From Jaminaea rosea (Eukaryota > Basidiomycota > Exobasidiomycetes > Microstromatales), in contig NW_020289989.1 in NCBI RefSeq assembly GCF_003144245.1, forward strand, positions 186,001 to 250,000: a stretch of DNA of 64,000 nucleotides, written 5' to 3'. Position numbers and translations under genes: made by a program. Below the pieces are notes generated by a model, which saw nothing but the letters and a program-made list of their open reading frames with translations, did no database searches and was not told the DNA's origin. Below are positions 31,554 through 42,696 of the stretch, piece by piece (position 1 is the first letter of the stretch; each line of letters opens with the position of its first letter).

Positions 31554-32639
31554 ATGCGCCGCTACCTCTCCAGTGTCACCCTGGTTCTTGCGGCCACGCA
31601 CTGTGTCCTCTCTTCTCCGCTGCCCGCAGGCACGGGCGGGGACTCTGAGGCTGCACGCTCCGTGCCCCTCTCGACCATTCCCCCCAGCTCGATGGACAAG
31701 CTCCGTGTCCCCGACAAGCCCAACGATGATCCTAACCTCGGCACCACCTCCACGCCTCCCCCTGGCGGGACTCAATTCCTCGACGTAGCCGCCTTGTCCG
31801 GGATCAAAGGCAAGAATGATGCGACGACGCACAGCGCCCAGCACGACAACTTGCCCGGCATTACGAACACAAAGACTGTCATGGCCATTTCGCAGATCCC
31901 GGGACCAAAGGGAGCTATACCTGGGCGTCGTGACGGCAGCCGTAGGGTTGAAGAAAGGAAAGATGCGAGTGGCAGGAAAGTTCACCTGCCCGAGGAGGAG
32001 CACAGAAAGCGCGCCACCGTATCGCCAGGAGTGGACAAGATCAAGACGCCCATCTACTGGCACCCTATCAATCCAGGCAGAAAGGGCAACGGGACGACGT
32101 CGGACGGCAAGCGCGACGGGTGGTCTAGCCCTCATACTGAAAACTCCGACAATCCGCTCGTGTCCAAGAATCGAGTCATCCCTGGCAGCAAGGTCAAGGG
32201 TATCAAGCCTTTCGGCAACGACGGCAACGATGACTTGAGCAACGAGGTTCGCCGCCGCGACGACGAGCACTTCACACCGCAGAACTCGGCAAAGGGAGGT
32301 TCCCTGGCTCCGCCCAAGAACGTGGTCACGCTCATTTCGGTGTTGGGCAGTGGTGGAGAGGTTCGACCCCTCGTCAATCCCTCTTCGGAGACCAGCGGCG
32401 GGGGCAATGTGCTTGCCTGGCCGAGTTGGACGAAGAAGAAGAAGAAGATCCCCACGCGCGCGGACGATGAGAAGAGGAGTATTGGTGAGCCCGGACTGAT
32501 CTCGCAGGGCGGTATCAATTTCTTGCTTGAGATGAATAGGATGGAGAAGGGGGAGAAGCCCGTCAAGGATGGGAAGCGTGCATTGCGAAACAAGGAGGGA
32601 AGGATGGCTCGTATCCGGGCCACGCCTAGCGAGGGGTAA
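31554..32639 (+). CDS. Secreted protein with multiple Kex2-type dibasic sites (candidate peptide precursor)
   Basis: A single exon of 361 residues. The signal peptide MRRYLSSVTLVLAATHCVLS is followed by SPLPAG. The mature part is Gly/Pro/Asp/Lys-rich and predicted disordered. Dibasic sites lie at Arg126, Arg131, Arg153 (RKR), Arg187 (KR), Arg235 (RRR), Arg308 (KR) and Arg342 (KR), several followed by D, S or A. Between them recur short hydrophobic blocks such as TQFLDVAALSGIKG, KTPIYWHPINPG and NVVTLISVLGSGG. No enzyme domain was found. It could be a processed secreted peptide precursor or a cell-surface/effector-type protein. The next gene downstream has the same plan. Family not recognised. 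Confidence 0.75.
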   Translation: MRRYLSSVTLVLAATHCVLSSPLPAGTGGDSEAARSVPLSTIPPSSMDKLRVPDKPNDDPNLGTTSTPPPGGTQFLDVAALSGIKGKNDATTHSAQHDNLPGITNTKTVMAISQIPGPKGAIPGRRDGSRRVEERKDASGRKVHLPEEEHRKRATVSPGVDKIKTPIYWHPINPGRKGNGTTSDGKRDGWSSPHTENSDNPLVSKNRVIPGSKVKGIKPFGNDGNDDLSNEVRRRDDEHFTPQNSAKGGSLAPPKNVVTLISVLGSGGEVRPLVNPSSETSGGGNVLAWPSWTKKKKKIPTRADDEKRSIGEPGLISQGGINFLLEMNRMEKGEKPVKDGKRALRNKEGRMARIRATPSEG

Positions 32640-33724
32640 GCGTGAGGGTTTGCGTGCGATCGTGACAACGCCGCCAGGGGCTTCTATTTATCTATATCCC
32701 TTGACTATGATCGTGACTGCGATTCACTGTGACTGTGACAGCTTCTCAAAATACTAAACACGATGACCCCTATTTCGATCGAGACTGCGACGAGGGTCTC
32801 ACGAGGTACATTTGCTTCGCCGCGAGTAAGGCGCTGCGGCATGTCTGACACCGCATCGTTCACACGATTTCTCGTCATCATCAAGTATCGGCGCCTTTTT
32901 CGCCCACTGCAAGATGGCGCCGACTACTGTATCTGTGCCCGACCTAATTTGTCTCTAGCTTTCGACGCGAGACGGCGACCTCACCAGCTCCTTGTGCTCA
33001 CACAATGTCCGGCCTGATTGCCTGGTCGCCTGATCTCGAGGCGCGTCAGCGAGCGAACCGTGCGCGCCCCGATGCGAGGTTGTTGCCTTTTGCGCGGGCG
33101 TGCGAGCAAAGACCCGCCCGCGAATGATGTCCTCCTCCTCGATCTCGGGTCGCTGACCTTGGAAAGAACGGCTTTTCGACCTTCCGTATTGCTAGCAAGC
33201 CCTAGGCCCAGCGATCTACGCGGTGATGATCGCCGCTCGCTGATGGTCGCACAGAGAAGGCTCAGCGCGGATGGGCGTGAATGACTTCACACCGCCAAAC
33301 CTCGCGCTTGGCGGCTGCAGCGCAGCGATCCGCAGCCGCAAATCGTGGACTACGTCCGACTGCACTTTGACGCCCAAGCAAATAGCAATAGCCCGTAGAC
33401 CGTGGGTAACACCGGGCTTCGCTGACGTGGCTTCACTCAGCTCCTCCCTCTCCTGCCCTGAGCTCATCAGCCAGGGCGGCGGGCGGCGGATTTTGATGAT
33501 GCTGAGATGAGCGAGCGGGAGACGCTGCGCGAGGTTCAGGGCGGGCCGTTTGCTGCGCGATCGGTTTGCGGCCAGGGCACGTTGTGTAATACCGAAGGTG
33601 CTTTGTGATGGGCTGAGAGGGTTACGAGCACTGCCCCCAAAAACGGCATAAGAAGGCTTGTGCGAAGCGCCGCTCTCGTCCTCTCTCTCAACAAGAACCG
33701 TCTCCTCTCAGCCAGACCCACGTT
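32640..33724. other. Intergenic region between the two secreted-protein genes
   Basis: About 1.1 kb with no coherent ORF, RNA gene or repeat recognised. It contains the promoter of the 33,725 gene. Confidence 0.5.
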
Positions 33725-35481
33725 ATGCTTGCACTCAACGCCAAGCTGCTCGGTCTCACCGCATTGGCCACCCTGGCCATCCATGCAGTCAATGCAAACC
33801 CTCTTCCAGACGCGCCTGCCGTAGGCTACACGGGCCAGCAGGCCATCGTTGGTCGTCAGGACAGCACGCCTCCTCCTTCGACTACGACGCCGACCAATAC
33901 CACGACGCCTCCCAAGAACAAGAAACCTACCGAGACGCCGCCCAAGGACAAGAATCCTACTATCACGCCTCCTGGAGGCATGCCCACGGGCACGGGCCCC
34001 ACCACGATGGATCAGAGTGGCTGCACCATGATGACGCTGAAGGCTTGTATGGAGTGAGTGCAGCGTCGAGGATGGCACGTGACCTCACTGTCGTGCTGAC
34101 TTGCTCCTCGCACTCCTCGCGCTCCTCCCTACCAGGCTCGTGGGTGTAGCCGGCATGGACGACGCTGGCGACTCGACGAAGATGACCAAGCCCGGAAAGC
34201 AGGACCCCAAGAAAATCAATGGTGAGTGCGAGACCGCTGACGATGCTCTGTCGCCCACATGCTGACCCCTCATCCTCCCCCCACACAGCGAGCGTGCAGA
34301 TGCAGAACTGCCCCGCCACCATGACGATGGGCGGCAGCGCCAAGCCTCCCACCAAAGATGACCCCATGAAGCTCAAGCCAGAGGACACCAAGCCAGGAGA
34401 TACGCCTCCCAACAAGAGGGACCAAGGGCCCGGGATTGTGAAGCCTGAAGACGTGCAGCCTGAAGACGAGAAGCCCGAGAAGTCGAAGAAGCACAAGAGC
34501 AAAAGCAAGAAGCCCAAGAAAGAGGACCCCACCAAGAATGCCACCGCCGACCCCACGGGCGACGGTCTCGAGAGCTACATGCAGACCATGGGCCTCTGCT
34601 GCGCCCACGGCTTGAATGGTGCCAACACGACCACAGGTATGGGCACCGGCGGCATGCCTGAGACCGCTGGCCCTACTCAGACGGGCGACAAGAATACCGA
34701 CACTCCTCCCAACAAGCGCGAGGTGCCCAGCAGAGAGCCTACGCCCGTCTACTCGCCTGGGCCCAGCACAAACGAGCCCGACCCGCCCGTCGTCAAACGT
34801 GACGACCCCGACTCGATGCCTCCTTCCACCGACACGAAGCCAGACAGTGCCAACCCCCCTACGAAGCCATCCACGCAGAAGCCTAGCAAGGAGAAGAACA
34901 CCTCCAACGACACGTTGCCCGACAGTACGCCACCCCCGGGAGGCTGCCCCTTGACCACTGGCACGACTCCGCCCAGCACCATCCCAAAGCCAGACGACAC
35001 GGGCAAGCCCAAGAACGACAGCTCGGGCATGCCCCCTACCACCACGTCTCCAACCACCACGGGCTGCGGTGGTGGCGGCTCGGCGCTTTTCATCCTTCCC
35101 ATCAATAACGCCACCTCGGTCGTCCCTCCTGGAGACATCAACGGCATTGGCCCCGCCACCAAGCCCGAGAACGGCAGCTCCGGCAACCCTCCCACGCGCC
35201 GCGACATGAATGTCCTCCACCTCTTTGGCGGTCACACGGGCGGAATGACCATGCTTCGTCGTGGCTCGAGCCTGGGTCACGCTCACATCAAGCGTGACGA
35301 CATGCCTGGCAACGACAAGCCTAAGGATGTTGACCCGACTGACCAGCCTCCCAAGGACAAGTCGCCCATCACCATGCCTCCCAAGACTAATGGAGGGGGT
35401 ATGCCTACGGGCGGCCCGCTTTTCACCGTCCTCTGCTACGACGTCGGGATGATGAGCGCTACGACGCCTCCTCCCAACTGA
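33725..35481 (+). CDS. Secreted Pro/Thr/Lys-rich protein with KR processing sites (candidate peptide precursor)
   Basis: Exons 33725-34053, 34136-34221 and 34289-35481 (535 residues). The signal peptide MLALNAKLLGLTALATLAIH runs to AVNA, followed by NPLPDAP. The body alternates Pro/Thr/Lys-rich disorder with small hydrophobic or Cys-containing blocks (GCTMMTLKACMELVG, YMQTMGLCCAHGLNG, SALFILPINN, LFTVLCYDVGMMS). Dibasic sites at Arg182, 282, 309, 443, 463 and 474 recur in near-repeat settings (PPNKRD, PPNKRE, PPTRRD, VKRDD, IKRDD). The repeated layout suggests proteolysis into several peptides, or a flexible wall protein. It shares architecture with the 31,554 gene. No known domain. Confidence 0.75.
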
Positions 35482-36243
35482 GTGGTGCGACGCAGGAGGA
35501 GGAGGGGAGGGAAAGCAGCGAGCGCGACCAGTCTTACGAGGCTGGGCCTTGTTGGCTGGGTATGCGGGATAGACCTTGCCCTTGCTTGCTCGCTCGCTCG
35601 CTACCACCTCGCCTCGTCATCATCACCGTGGCGCGTCTCTTGCCCGCTTTGCTTTTGCTCCATCTCTACCCAGCTTTCTATACGTGCTTGCTCTTCCTCC
35701 AAATACGAACTCGACTCTATCCTGTTACTCTCGTCTGAAGTTGCGACACCGAGCATCGTGAAGCGCCCTGCGACCACCATGACGCCAGTCGTACCACGCC
35801 TCGCTGAAGTTGTTGCCAGTCAGCTTGCACGGTGGTAAGGCTGTCCGTCTGCCTACCTACGAGCCGGCGTTGCTCTCCCTCTTCAGGCCCTCTTACCCCG
35901 ACCTATCGAGCTCGTGCTCGCCATTGAGTTTGCGCAAGAGCTCGTCTAAGCTTGGGGCGTGAATGGTCTGGGAGACAAGATGGACGAGGTGCCGATCGGA
36001 CCCAAGTGAGGTCTTGCGCTGCATGAACGAGACGCGAGTGAGATGGCGCAATCGCTCATCCAGGCCCACGATGGGCGAGTGTGAGATGGTATAGATTTGG
36101 CAATATAAATGTGTGACATCGTGATGCGCCTCGACGTGGTGCCCTGCACCGCCGCGCCCGTACTAATAGTATACGAAAGCAAAGCGACGACTGCTTTCTC
36201 CTCTCTGTGAGCGCTCCCCTCTCTGTGCCCTCGTACTCTCCGC
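35482..36243. other. Convergent intergenic region, secreted protein / Ku70
   Basis: About 760 bp between stop codons, with a short gctc microsatellite near 35588-35600. No gene or RNA was recognised. Confidence 0.5.
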
Positions 36244-38591
36244 CTACTCCTCACCGGATCTCTCAATCCCCCTCTTCACAAGTACCTTATCCAGGACGAT
36301 TCCCAACCTCGCCACCAGCTCAGGCTTATTACCCCCCCTCGCCACACGATAATGATCACAGGCCGCCTTCAAGTAATCCACCTTCTTGTTCATCAAGTTC
36401 CCCCTCGTGTGCACATCCAGCAAACGTTGCTCCTCTGCCGAGTCGATGACGATTGCTCGCTTCTTCTCGCTCGTGACGACGGGCAACGCAGAAGAGGAGA
36501 GAGGGTCAAGACGAGCATCGCTGTTGACGGATTTGTGGAGCTCGGAGATCTCCCGACCGCAGCGATTCCTGATGGAGACGTAGTCTGGGAGGGATTTGTC
36601 GACGGGGTCCTGGTGGCGAGGCGTGAGGCAGACAGATTAGCATCGCCTTCGTGCGAAGGGCTCGCCGCGCACGCACCTCGATGTCCACCCCAAATGCAAC
36701 GGCCTTCAGCGCCTCGAAGTGATAATTGAGTGCCGGATTCGGGTAGAAGTCCGGATTGAACGCCGCACTCCTCGAGAATCTGCTGACTACCTTGCCCGCC
36801 TTCTCGACCTGGTCAGGCGTGGCCTCAACGCACTCGGCGCAGCTGTCGGGCATCTCGCGAATATCGTCTGCGAAGGGCAGGGGGATGAGGTGCATTCCGC
36901 CTGGCTCGGTTTGGACGCCAGTCTCTGAGTCGCATTCCTCGGCTTGCGGGATGATGGCAACGAATTCTGGGATGGAGGAGGGGCGGGGGGAGAAGAGAGC
37001 GATGCCGATTCTGAGCGTGCGAGAAGGCAAAGTCAGCGGGGCGCAAGAAGTGCTGAGAGTGGTGGCGCCGCTCACTTGTCCTTGGCCAGCATCACCTGAA
37101 GCAAGGCGCTGAAGGTACGCTGCGATCCCGTGTACTCCTGTGAGCGGGGCAGCGAGACATTAGTCCTGACTCACGTCCACACGCACGCCGCACTCACCGC
37201 GTCGCTCGGGAAGATGAAGACGCTGTGCTTGACATTTTCCCAGAAACGCAACTCGCTCCTGTCCTTGTAGCCCAGCACCTTCAAGCCCGGTCCGATCCCA
37301 CTCGTCTTCAACTTGGTGATCTCCTCTGGCGAGAAGCGAACCGTCCCCCGCGGGCTCGTATCGAAGCCCAGAGCAAACGCGTGATCGACCTGCGTCTTGC
37401 CGTCGAGGATTTGCCCCGTGTCCTTGCATTGGAGGTGAGAGGTAGTGACCACCTCCTGCCACAGATCGTCCTCGTCCTCGCGATAGACATTGACTGGGTG
37501 TCCACGATTAGCGGCCCCCGTGTTGTTCGTCGAGCGGATGACGAGATTGTAACCTGCGATGCCGATCGTGAGTCCATCTGCCAGCTCCATGCCGATACGG
37601 AAGGTCACCCGCTTAGGCGTCTCCCTCGCTCCTGCGTCTGCCTCGAGATCCTCAAACTTGTCGAATGCGTTCCACTTGACACGCACAGTCGTGCTAGAAT
37701 CGTTGCCGCCTCCCAGCCCCACGTCACCCTTGAGCTCCTCGGCTCCATCGTCGTATGCCTGGAAGAGGTCGGCATAGAACTTGGCCGTATCGAAGGGCTT
37801 GGCGGGATTCGTGCTGATGAGGAATGCCTCCGTCTCGATGCCACGCCTGATCATATCCTTGATCTTGTCCAGCGCCCCGCGATGCAATTTGGTCCTCGCC
37901 GAGCGTCCTGCATACGGATCGTCGTTGTTGGTCACCCAGAAGATACGCCTGGAGCCCGTCTTGCCGGCCGAATTGAGCATACTCTCTGCGTTGGTGAGAA
38001 CGTAGTGAATACGCACCTGTCCCGTGTCGGGCGGATACTTGTTGCGGAACCATTGCGTCGCCCCTTCGGGACTGCGATCCGCCTCTGCTAAGTCGTCGCG
38101 GAGGGTGACGACGGTGGGTACGTTGACTTGCTGGATATCGACGATGGCGTAGCAGCCTGGGTGAGTCATCTTCTTGCCTACGACGGGAACGTGAGTCTGG
38201 CGAGTGTTGAAGAGTAGGATGCCTGGTGAGGGGCAGTGTGTCAGCGAGGTGCGAGGCGGAGAGAGCGCGCTTACGCACCAATCTTGTCCGAGGGGCTGCG
38301 AATCAACTTGTGCTCCATCATGCGGCAGGCCACCTCGATGCTGCGATGTAGGTAGGATTTGCCGCTCTGTGGGTCTATATCGTGCATGGCTTCGGAGTTG
38401 TCGATGACCCATAGCACTGTGTCCTTGTAGTAGGGCGCCTGCGCGTGGGGTGAGGAAACGATGCGTTAGCGCACGGCGGGGTGGGGGTCTCGCGTGGGCT
38501 CGCTGCTCACCTCCCACTCCATCAGCTCTTCCTCCTCTTCTTCGTCGTCATGGCGCGGGCGCGAAGTCTCATCGTCTCTGCCCTTGTCCAT
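36244..38591 (-). CDS. KU70: Ku70, ATP-dependent DNA helicase II subunit 1
   Basis: Exons 38591-38511, 38438-38279, 38222-37198, 37137-37076, 37010-36677 and 36609-36244 (675 residues). An acidic N-terminus leads into the vWA-like domain (YYKDTVLWVIDNSEAM, then DKIGILLFNTRQ). The beta-barrel DNA-binding core follows (FALGFDTSPRGTVRFSPEEI, GLKVLGYKDRSELRFWENVK, KIGIALFSPRPSSIPEFVAI), and the C-terminal SAP domain (NKKVDYLKAACDHY ... GGNKPELVARL). Ku70 pairs with Ku80 to hold DNA ends in non-homologous end joining and at telomeres. Six exons make it the most intron-rich gene here. A 4x14-bp repeat abuts its start codon. Confidence 0.95.
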
Positions 38592-38937
38592 TGTGAGCTT
38601 GGCGCGGTGAGCTTGGCGCGGTGAGCTTGGCGCGGTGAGCTTGGCGCGGTGAGCGGGGTGATGCGGTGATGAGGAGAGGAAGCGCGGCCAAGTGTTGGAC
38701 GCGAGCAGCGGATGGAGGTCTCGAGTGGGCGGACGGAATTGGGAGCATTGGCGCCACGTGAGCAGGTCGTGGGACGCGGGGCGGGTCCAACTTCGACGCG
38801 CGAGCCAAGTTGAGCGAGCAAGTCCCGCCAGTCGGAGTCGCACCTCGCCATCACTACCACCGATCTAACCCCCTTGCTCCGTCTTACAACACGCACACGC
38901 GCATCCCTATCGATATCATCTCGCCCGAGCGCACATC
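38592..38937. promoter_or_regulatory. Divergent promoter region of Ku70 and the securin-like gene
   Basis: 346 bp between two ATGs. The Ku70-proximal end contains four perfect tandem copies of a GC-rich 14-mer (separate entry). The remainder is GC-rich without a recognised element. Confidence 0.5.
38595..38650. repeat. Four perfect tandem copies of a 14-bp unit in the Ku70 5' leader
   Basis: The unit gagcttggcgcggt occurs at 38595-38608, 38609-38622, 38623-38636 and 38637-38650, followed by a degenerate partial copy (gagcgggg). It ends 3 bp upstream of the Ku70 ATG. Each unit contains TTGGCGC, which fits the E2F-type consensus TTSSCGC and carries a CGCG core like MBF sites. Confidence 0.9.
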
Positions 38938-40593
38938 ATGTTCGCCCCTCGCGCGCGCCAACAATACGATGAAAACGCCTCTAGCTTGGCAACTCGCACG
39001 CCCGGCCCATCGCGATCTCGCCCCGCGCTGAGCCCAGTAAAGGGCATGGCGACCACCACCGCCACGGGTGGAAAGCTGCAACGTACGCAATCCAGCAACA
39101 CCGGCTCGTACTCCGTCAGCCCAAAGAAGCTCTTCAGCGGAGCAGGCAATGCGACCCCGGGAGGCAGCAAGCTAGGCGGCGGAGTAGGCGGTCGCTTCGC
39201 GCTGGGCGACAAGACGAACAACAAGAAGGCTCCCGCAGCAGGGCAGGCGCCCGCCAAGGTATCGGCAAGTCCAGCCAAGAGCCCCTCAAAGGTACTGCGC
39301 CGCCCACCCGTCACACCCGCAGCGGACAAGTCCTATGCGACCAACAGCGCTGGCCCCTCGACCAAGGGCAAAGGCGTCGCACCAACCATGCCGCTCCAGA
39401 CTCCCGCAGCGAACATCGGCCGCCGCGGAATGATGAAGCAACGTCTCGGCGAGATGATGGACGCTCAGCGTGCCCTCAATGGTGGGGACGAAGGGTCAGC
39501 CGCCGCGCCTGCGCAGGACGCAGCACCCGAGCAAGGCGATCCAGCCTCTGCGCTCGATGATCCTTACGGCCTCGCTGAGCTGACAGAGGAGGAGCGCTAC
39601 CCCGAGATCGAGTATCAGCCGCCTCCCCTCCCCGCTAGTGTGCTCGATCAGGACTACGGGATGGGAGCGCATGAGAAGCTGGCTGGCCTGCCGAGTGGCA
39701 AGGAGCTGGCGCACATGGGGAGGGGGGCGAGGTTTGGTTTGGCGCATCTTGTGAGGGAAGAGGAGAAGCCCGCAATGCTTCCTGAGGCGCCAGAGATGGC
39801 TGCGGAGGCGGACGGAATGGGCGCGGAAAAGAGACAAATGGAAAAGGAGGAGCTGTGGAAGAGCATCGAGCGTGACGAGCAGGAGGATGAGGAGCGCATC
39901 TGCGGGCGTGCACAGAAGGCGAGCACACCACGTCGCCCGCTTGGGGTCAAGAATGGCAACGTCGCGGTGACGACAAGGACGCCTCTGGCCCAACAGCAGC
40001 GGGGTGCGCCGCGCGTGGGCGGCACGCCGTCCTCCTCAAGACCTGCTATCAAGTCGGCCACGACTCTCTCAGGCAAGCCGGCGATCATGCGCAATGGCTC
40101 TGCAACTACGACGAGCAGCGCTAAGAGCAGCAGCTATAGCGGGGCTCCTCCGGCCAGGCCAGCTGGAGCGACGAGGCCGTCAGGAGCAGTCGCGACGTCG
40201 ACGATGAAGAAGGCGTCAGTCAGCGTGAACAGCTCAATCCGCCCCGTAGCCCCCTCGCAGCAGCAGCAGCAGCGTCGCCCGCTTGCAGCCACGGCCAAGC
40301 CCGCCAGCAGCGCCGTGTCTCGCCCACTCCAGCGCAGCGCAATCGCCTCTCGTCCCGCACCCGGCATTTGCGATCGCTCGTCTACCGCATCCGCGCCAGC
40401 ATCAGCCAAGTCCTCCACAACTCAAGCCGTTGCGGACCAAGAGGAGCCTGACGCTCTCGCCGACTTCGCAGAGGAGCAGGCCCTCGCAGGACTGCGCGAT
40501 GATGCGCTCGGTGATAACGCCGTTCTGGGGTTGGAGATGGATGAGGATGAGGGGGCTGAGATGGGAGAGCAGACGCAGGCAGAGGAGCTCTAG
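38938..40593 (+). CDS. Basic low-complexity protein with securin-like motifs (candidate separase inhibitor)
   Basis: A single exon of 551 residues, start MFAPRARQQY. The N-terminal 150 residues are basic and Ser/Thr/Pro-rich with SPxK sites. A middle segment carries PTMPLQTPAAN and then RYPEIEYQPPPLP, which resembles the separase-binding (D/E)IEY-PP segment of fungal securins (Cut2/Pds1 type). The C-terminus is disordered and ends acidic. No canonical KEN box is obvious; RPAL and related RxxL motifs near the N-terminus could act as destruction boxes. Securins are poorly conserved, so a microtubule- or chromatin-associated disordered protein is an alternative. It is divergent from Ku70. Confidence 0.45.
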   Translation: MFAPRARQQYDENASSLATRTPGPSRSRPALSPVKGMATTTATGGKLQRTQSSNTGSYSVSPKKLFSGAGNATPGGSKLGGGVGGRFALGDKTNNKKAPAAGQAPAKVSASPAKSPSKVLRRPPVTPAADKSYATNSAGPSTKGKGVAPTMPLQTPAANIGRRGMMKQRLGEMMDAQRALNGGDEGSAAAPAQDAAPEQGDPASALDDPYGLAELTEEERYPEIEYQPPPLPASVLDQDYGMGAHEKLAGLPSGKELAHMGRGARFGLAHLVREEEKPAMLPEAPEMAAEADGMGAEKRQMEKEELWKSIERDEQEDEERICGRAQKASTPRRPLGVKNGNVAVTTRTPLAQQQRGAPRVGGTPSSSRPAIKSATTLSGKPAIMRNGSATTTSSAKSSSYSGAPPARPAGATRPSGAVATSTMKKASVSVNSSIRPVAPSQQQQQRRPLAATAKPASSAVSRPLQRSAIASRPAPGICDRSSTASAPASAKSSTTQAVADQEEPDALADFAEEQALAGLRDDALGDNAVLGLEMDEDEGAEMGEQTQAEEL

Positions 40594-42696
40594 CATGAAG
40601 CGATGGAGGGGCAGGTGAAGGACTGACAGGAGGACGACCTTTCAACATCAGTAGATACAGCCATCTTGCGAGTACTCTCTCCTTTCAATACCCAGGCAAT
40701 ACTAAGCACGCGACAATGACACTGTACTGGCCAGCGAATGCGCCCGCCTGGCACGCCCAACACGAGAGCTGACTAGCTTCGCACAGCCGTACAACTCAGG
40801 TGCGAATGAGGGATGTATTCGTCGCCGAGGCAAACTGCGACGACGAGAAGGTAGGAGGAGCGAGCTGCGCGAGGTGCGAGAGGTTCAGATCTGGTACCAG
40901 CTTCATACTCCTGTAGTCGACGTCAGCTCCCCACTCACGGAGGTCGGCCACGGCGAGGGATGACTACAGACATGATCAGACCTGCCATCGCCGACTGAAA
41001 GCAGTGCTCGACGCTACGCACCATCGCATCGCCTATGTTCGCCCCCGAGGGCTCGGCGAGACCCCTGATGGCATGCCACTGAGCGACAGCAGTCCTACAG
41101 TATATTCGGCCTCTTCTTTGAGGTTCCTCTCCTTCTCTTCCTCTTATGTGATACCGAGCGAATCTCTCAAGCAAGCCTCCTCGACCTCTCCCCCTCCTCG
41201 TAGGAGGCACAGCACGAGCCAGCAGCTTCTGCATCGCCATGATGGCAAGATGCTTGGAATGAGAGGCGAAGAGGTATCTGGGGGCACGCTGTGAGGTATA
41301 CGTTCAGATGTTGTAGGGAAAGAAGATGTCAAAGCCTCCTCGCGTACTGAGCATGATCGGTCGCAGCACGGCGGAGCGAAGCGTGTGCGAGGTGCTCGGT
41401 GCCTGGCGGCAGCCAAGCAGTGCGGGCCGTTGCATCCTGCTCACCCAGTCAGGCGAGACGCGGGCCATCCTGGCCTTGGCGATTCAATAGTTGTCGATCA
41501 AGTCTAGAATCTTCATCATGGCTGTTGCTGATCGCTGTGAGCAACAGAGGTTTGGACGAGTCGCCGTCTACACAAAGAGTCTCAGGATGCAAAACTCCTC
41601 TGGACGTCATCCGGGGCCCTTGATGCTCGGCGGTCCATGGCAGACTGCGCGGGCCTGCCCAATGAGCAGCCGCTTCGCCCGCCCTATCACCCGCCTGCAC
41701 CCGCTTTGTTCCACTCAGCACGATGACCTTTGCTGCTGAGCAGGGCTTTCAAGACTGCCACGCCGGAGCTCAGCGTCAGCCAACAAGGACCGAACAGCCG
41801 CTCCTCGATCCTCCCTCCTCACGATCAATCGCTCGACACCGTCCTCTCCCAGACCAAGTCGAGCCTTTAGCGCTACCCTCACGCCTCATCTCTACACACA
41901 ACACGCTCTTCACCGGCACACACACAGCCTCATCAACCCGCCTCATACGGGGGCTCCCGCTTGTTGTCTAGCGCCAAGTCGGGAGCCTCCCCCATCATGC
42001 TCAATGCTCGCGCCTCTACCTCCTCATCACTCCTTGTTGCACTTGTGCAAACTTGGCCGTCTATCCCTGGATCTCCATTCCCAGAACACCCTGCTGCACA
42101 CCTGAGAGAATGCCAAAGCAAGCTCGTGCTCTACGGAGTGCAGAATCGAATCGCTCAGGGGACAAGACCGTGCGAACGCATCTCCATCTCAGCAGCTCAT
42201 CAGTACCCATCAGCGCACGGCTTGCAAGCAGCTTCGCTTGGTAATGGGCACACTTTTCGAGGCTCAAGAAGAAAGGCGTGGCCGTGGACCAGAGGCTGAA
42301 TGACGAGCAGGGAGCGACAAGTACCGTAGTGAGTCAACTTCATCTCCTGCCGTCACCCCTCAGACTGCTGACCGCCATCGCTACCTTCTACCCACAGAGG
42401 CGATGCATCAAGCGCACAACCATGGACCCGTCTCACAAGGCCACTCTACGCGAGCTGCTGCCGTGGCCACCGCGCTTGCCCCGGTTCAGATATCATTGTC
42501 AGTGGCTGTAAGGCAATATCCACCTGCTTCAGGACAGGCAAGTGCTCTACGAGCCCCGGAGCGAAGAGGCCGTGGAGAACCTTTGCTGCCGTGGGTACCA
42601 CTACGCTAGCAGCAGCGCCCTCCCCTGGCACAGCATCTTGCACAGCCATCCCAACTCTCTCTGCCCTCTTCCTCACCGGCAGTTGGTAGTACTCAA
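40594..42696. other. Left part of accessory island, no confident gene
   Basis: About 2.1 kb with only short ORFs. Two points support decayed or unresolved coding sequence near the right end: an intron-like segment at about 42330-42398 (GTGAGT donor, CTGAC, CTACCCACAG acceptor) and an Ala/Pro/Ser-rich reading that leads toward the ORF at 42697 but is interrupted by a stop. A short repeat at 42042-42063 recurs at 45583. No transposase or terminal repeats were seen. Confidence 0.4.
42042..42063 (+). repeat. 22-bp direct repeat, copy 1 (ends ...aacttggccgtcta)
   Basis: Identical over 22 bp to 45583-45604, with weaker similarity in the 20-25 bp before it. Both copies lie in open frames that read LVQTWPS, and both lie upstream of an orphan coding segment. 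Confidence 0.7.

Noticed and set aside
31554-35481. Hydrophobin identity for the two secreted proteins
   Set aside because: The eight-cysteine hydrophobin pattern is absent; one protein has almost no cysteines after its signal peptide.
34270-35607. 445-codon minus-strand ORF opposite the second secreted-protein gene
   Set aside because: It is antisense to a spliced gene with a signal peptide, is rich in Arg/Gly/Val from reversed Pro/Thr codons, and shows no domain or start context.
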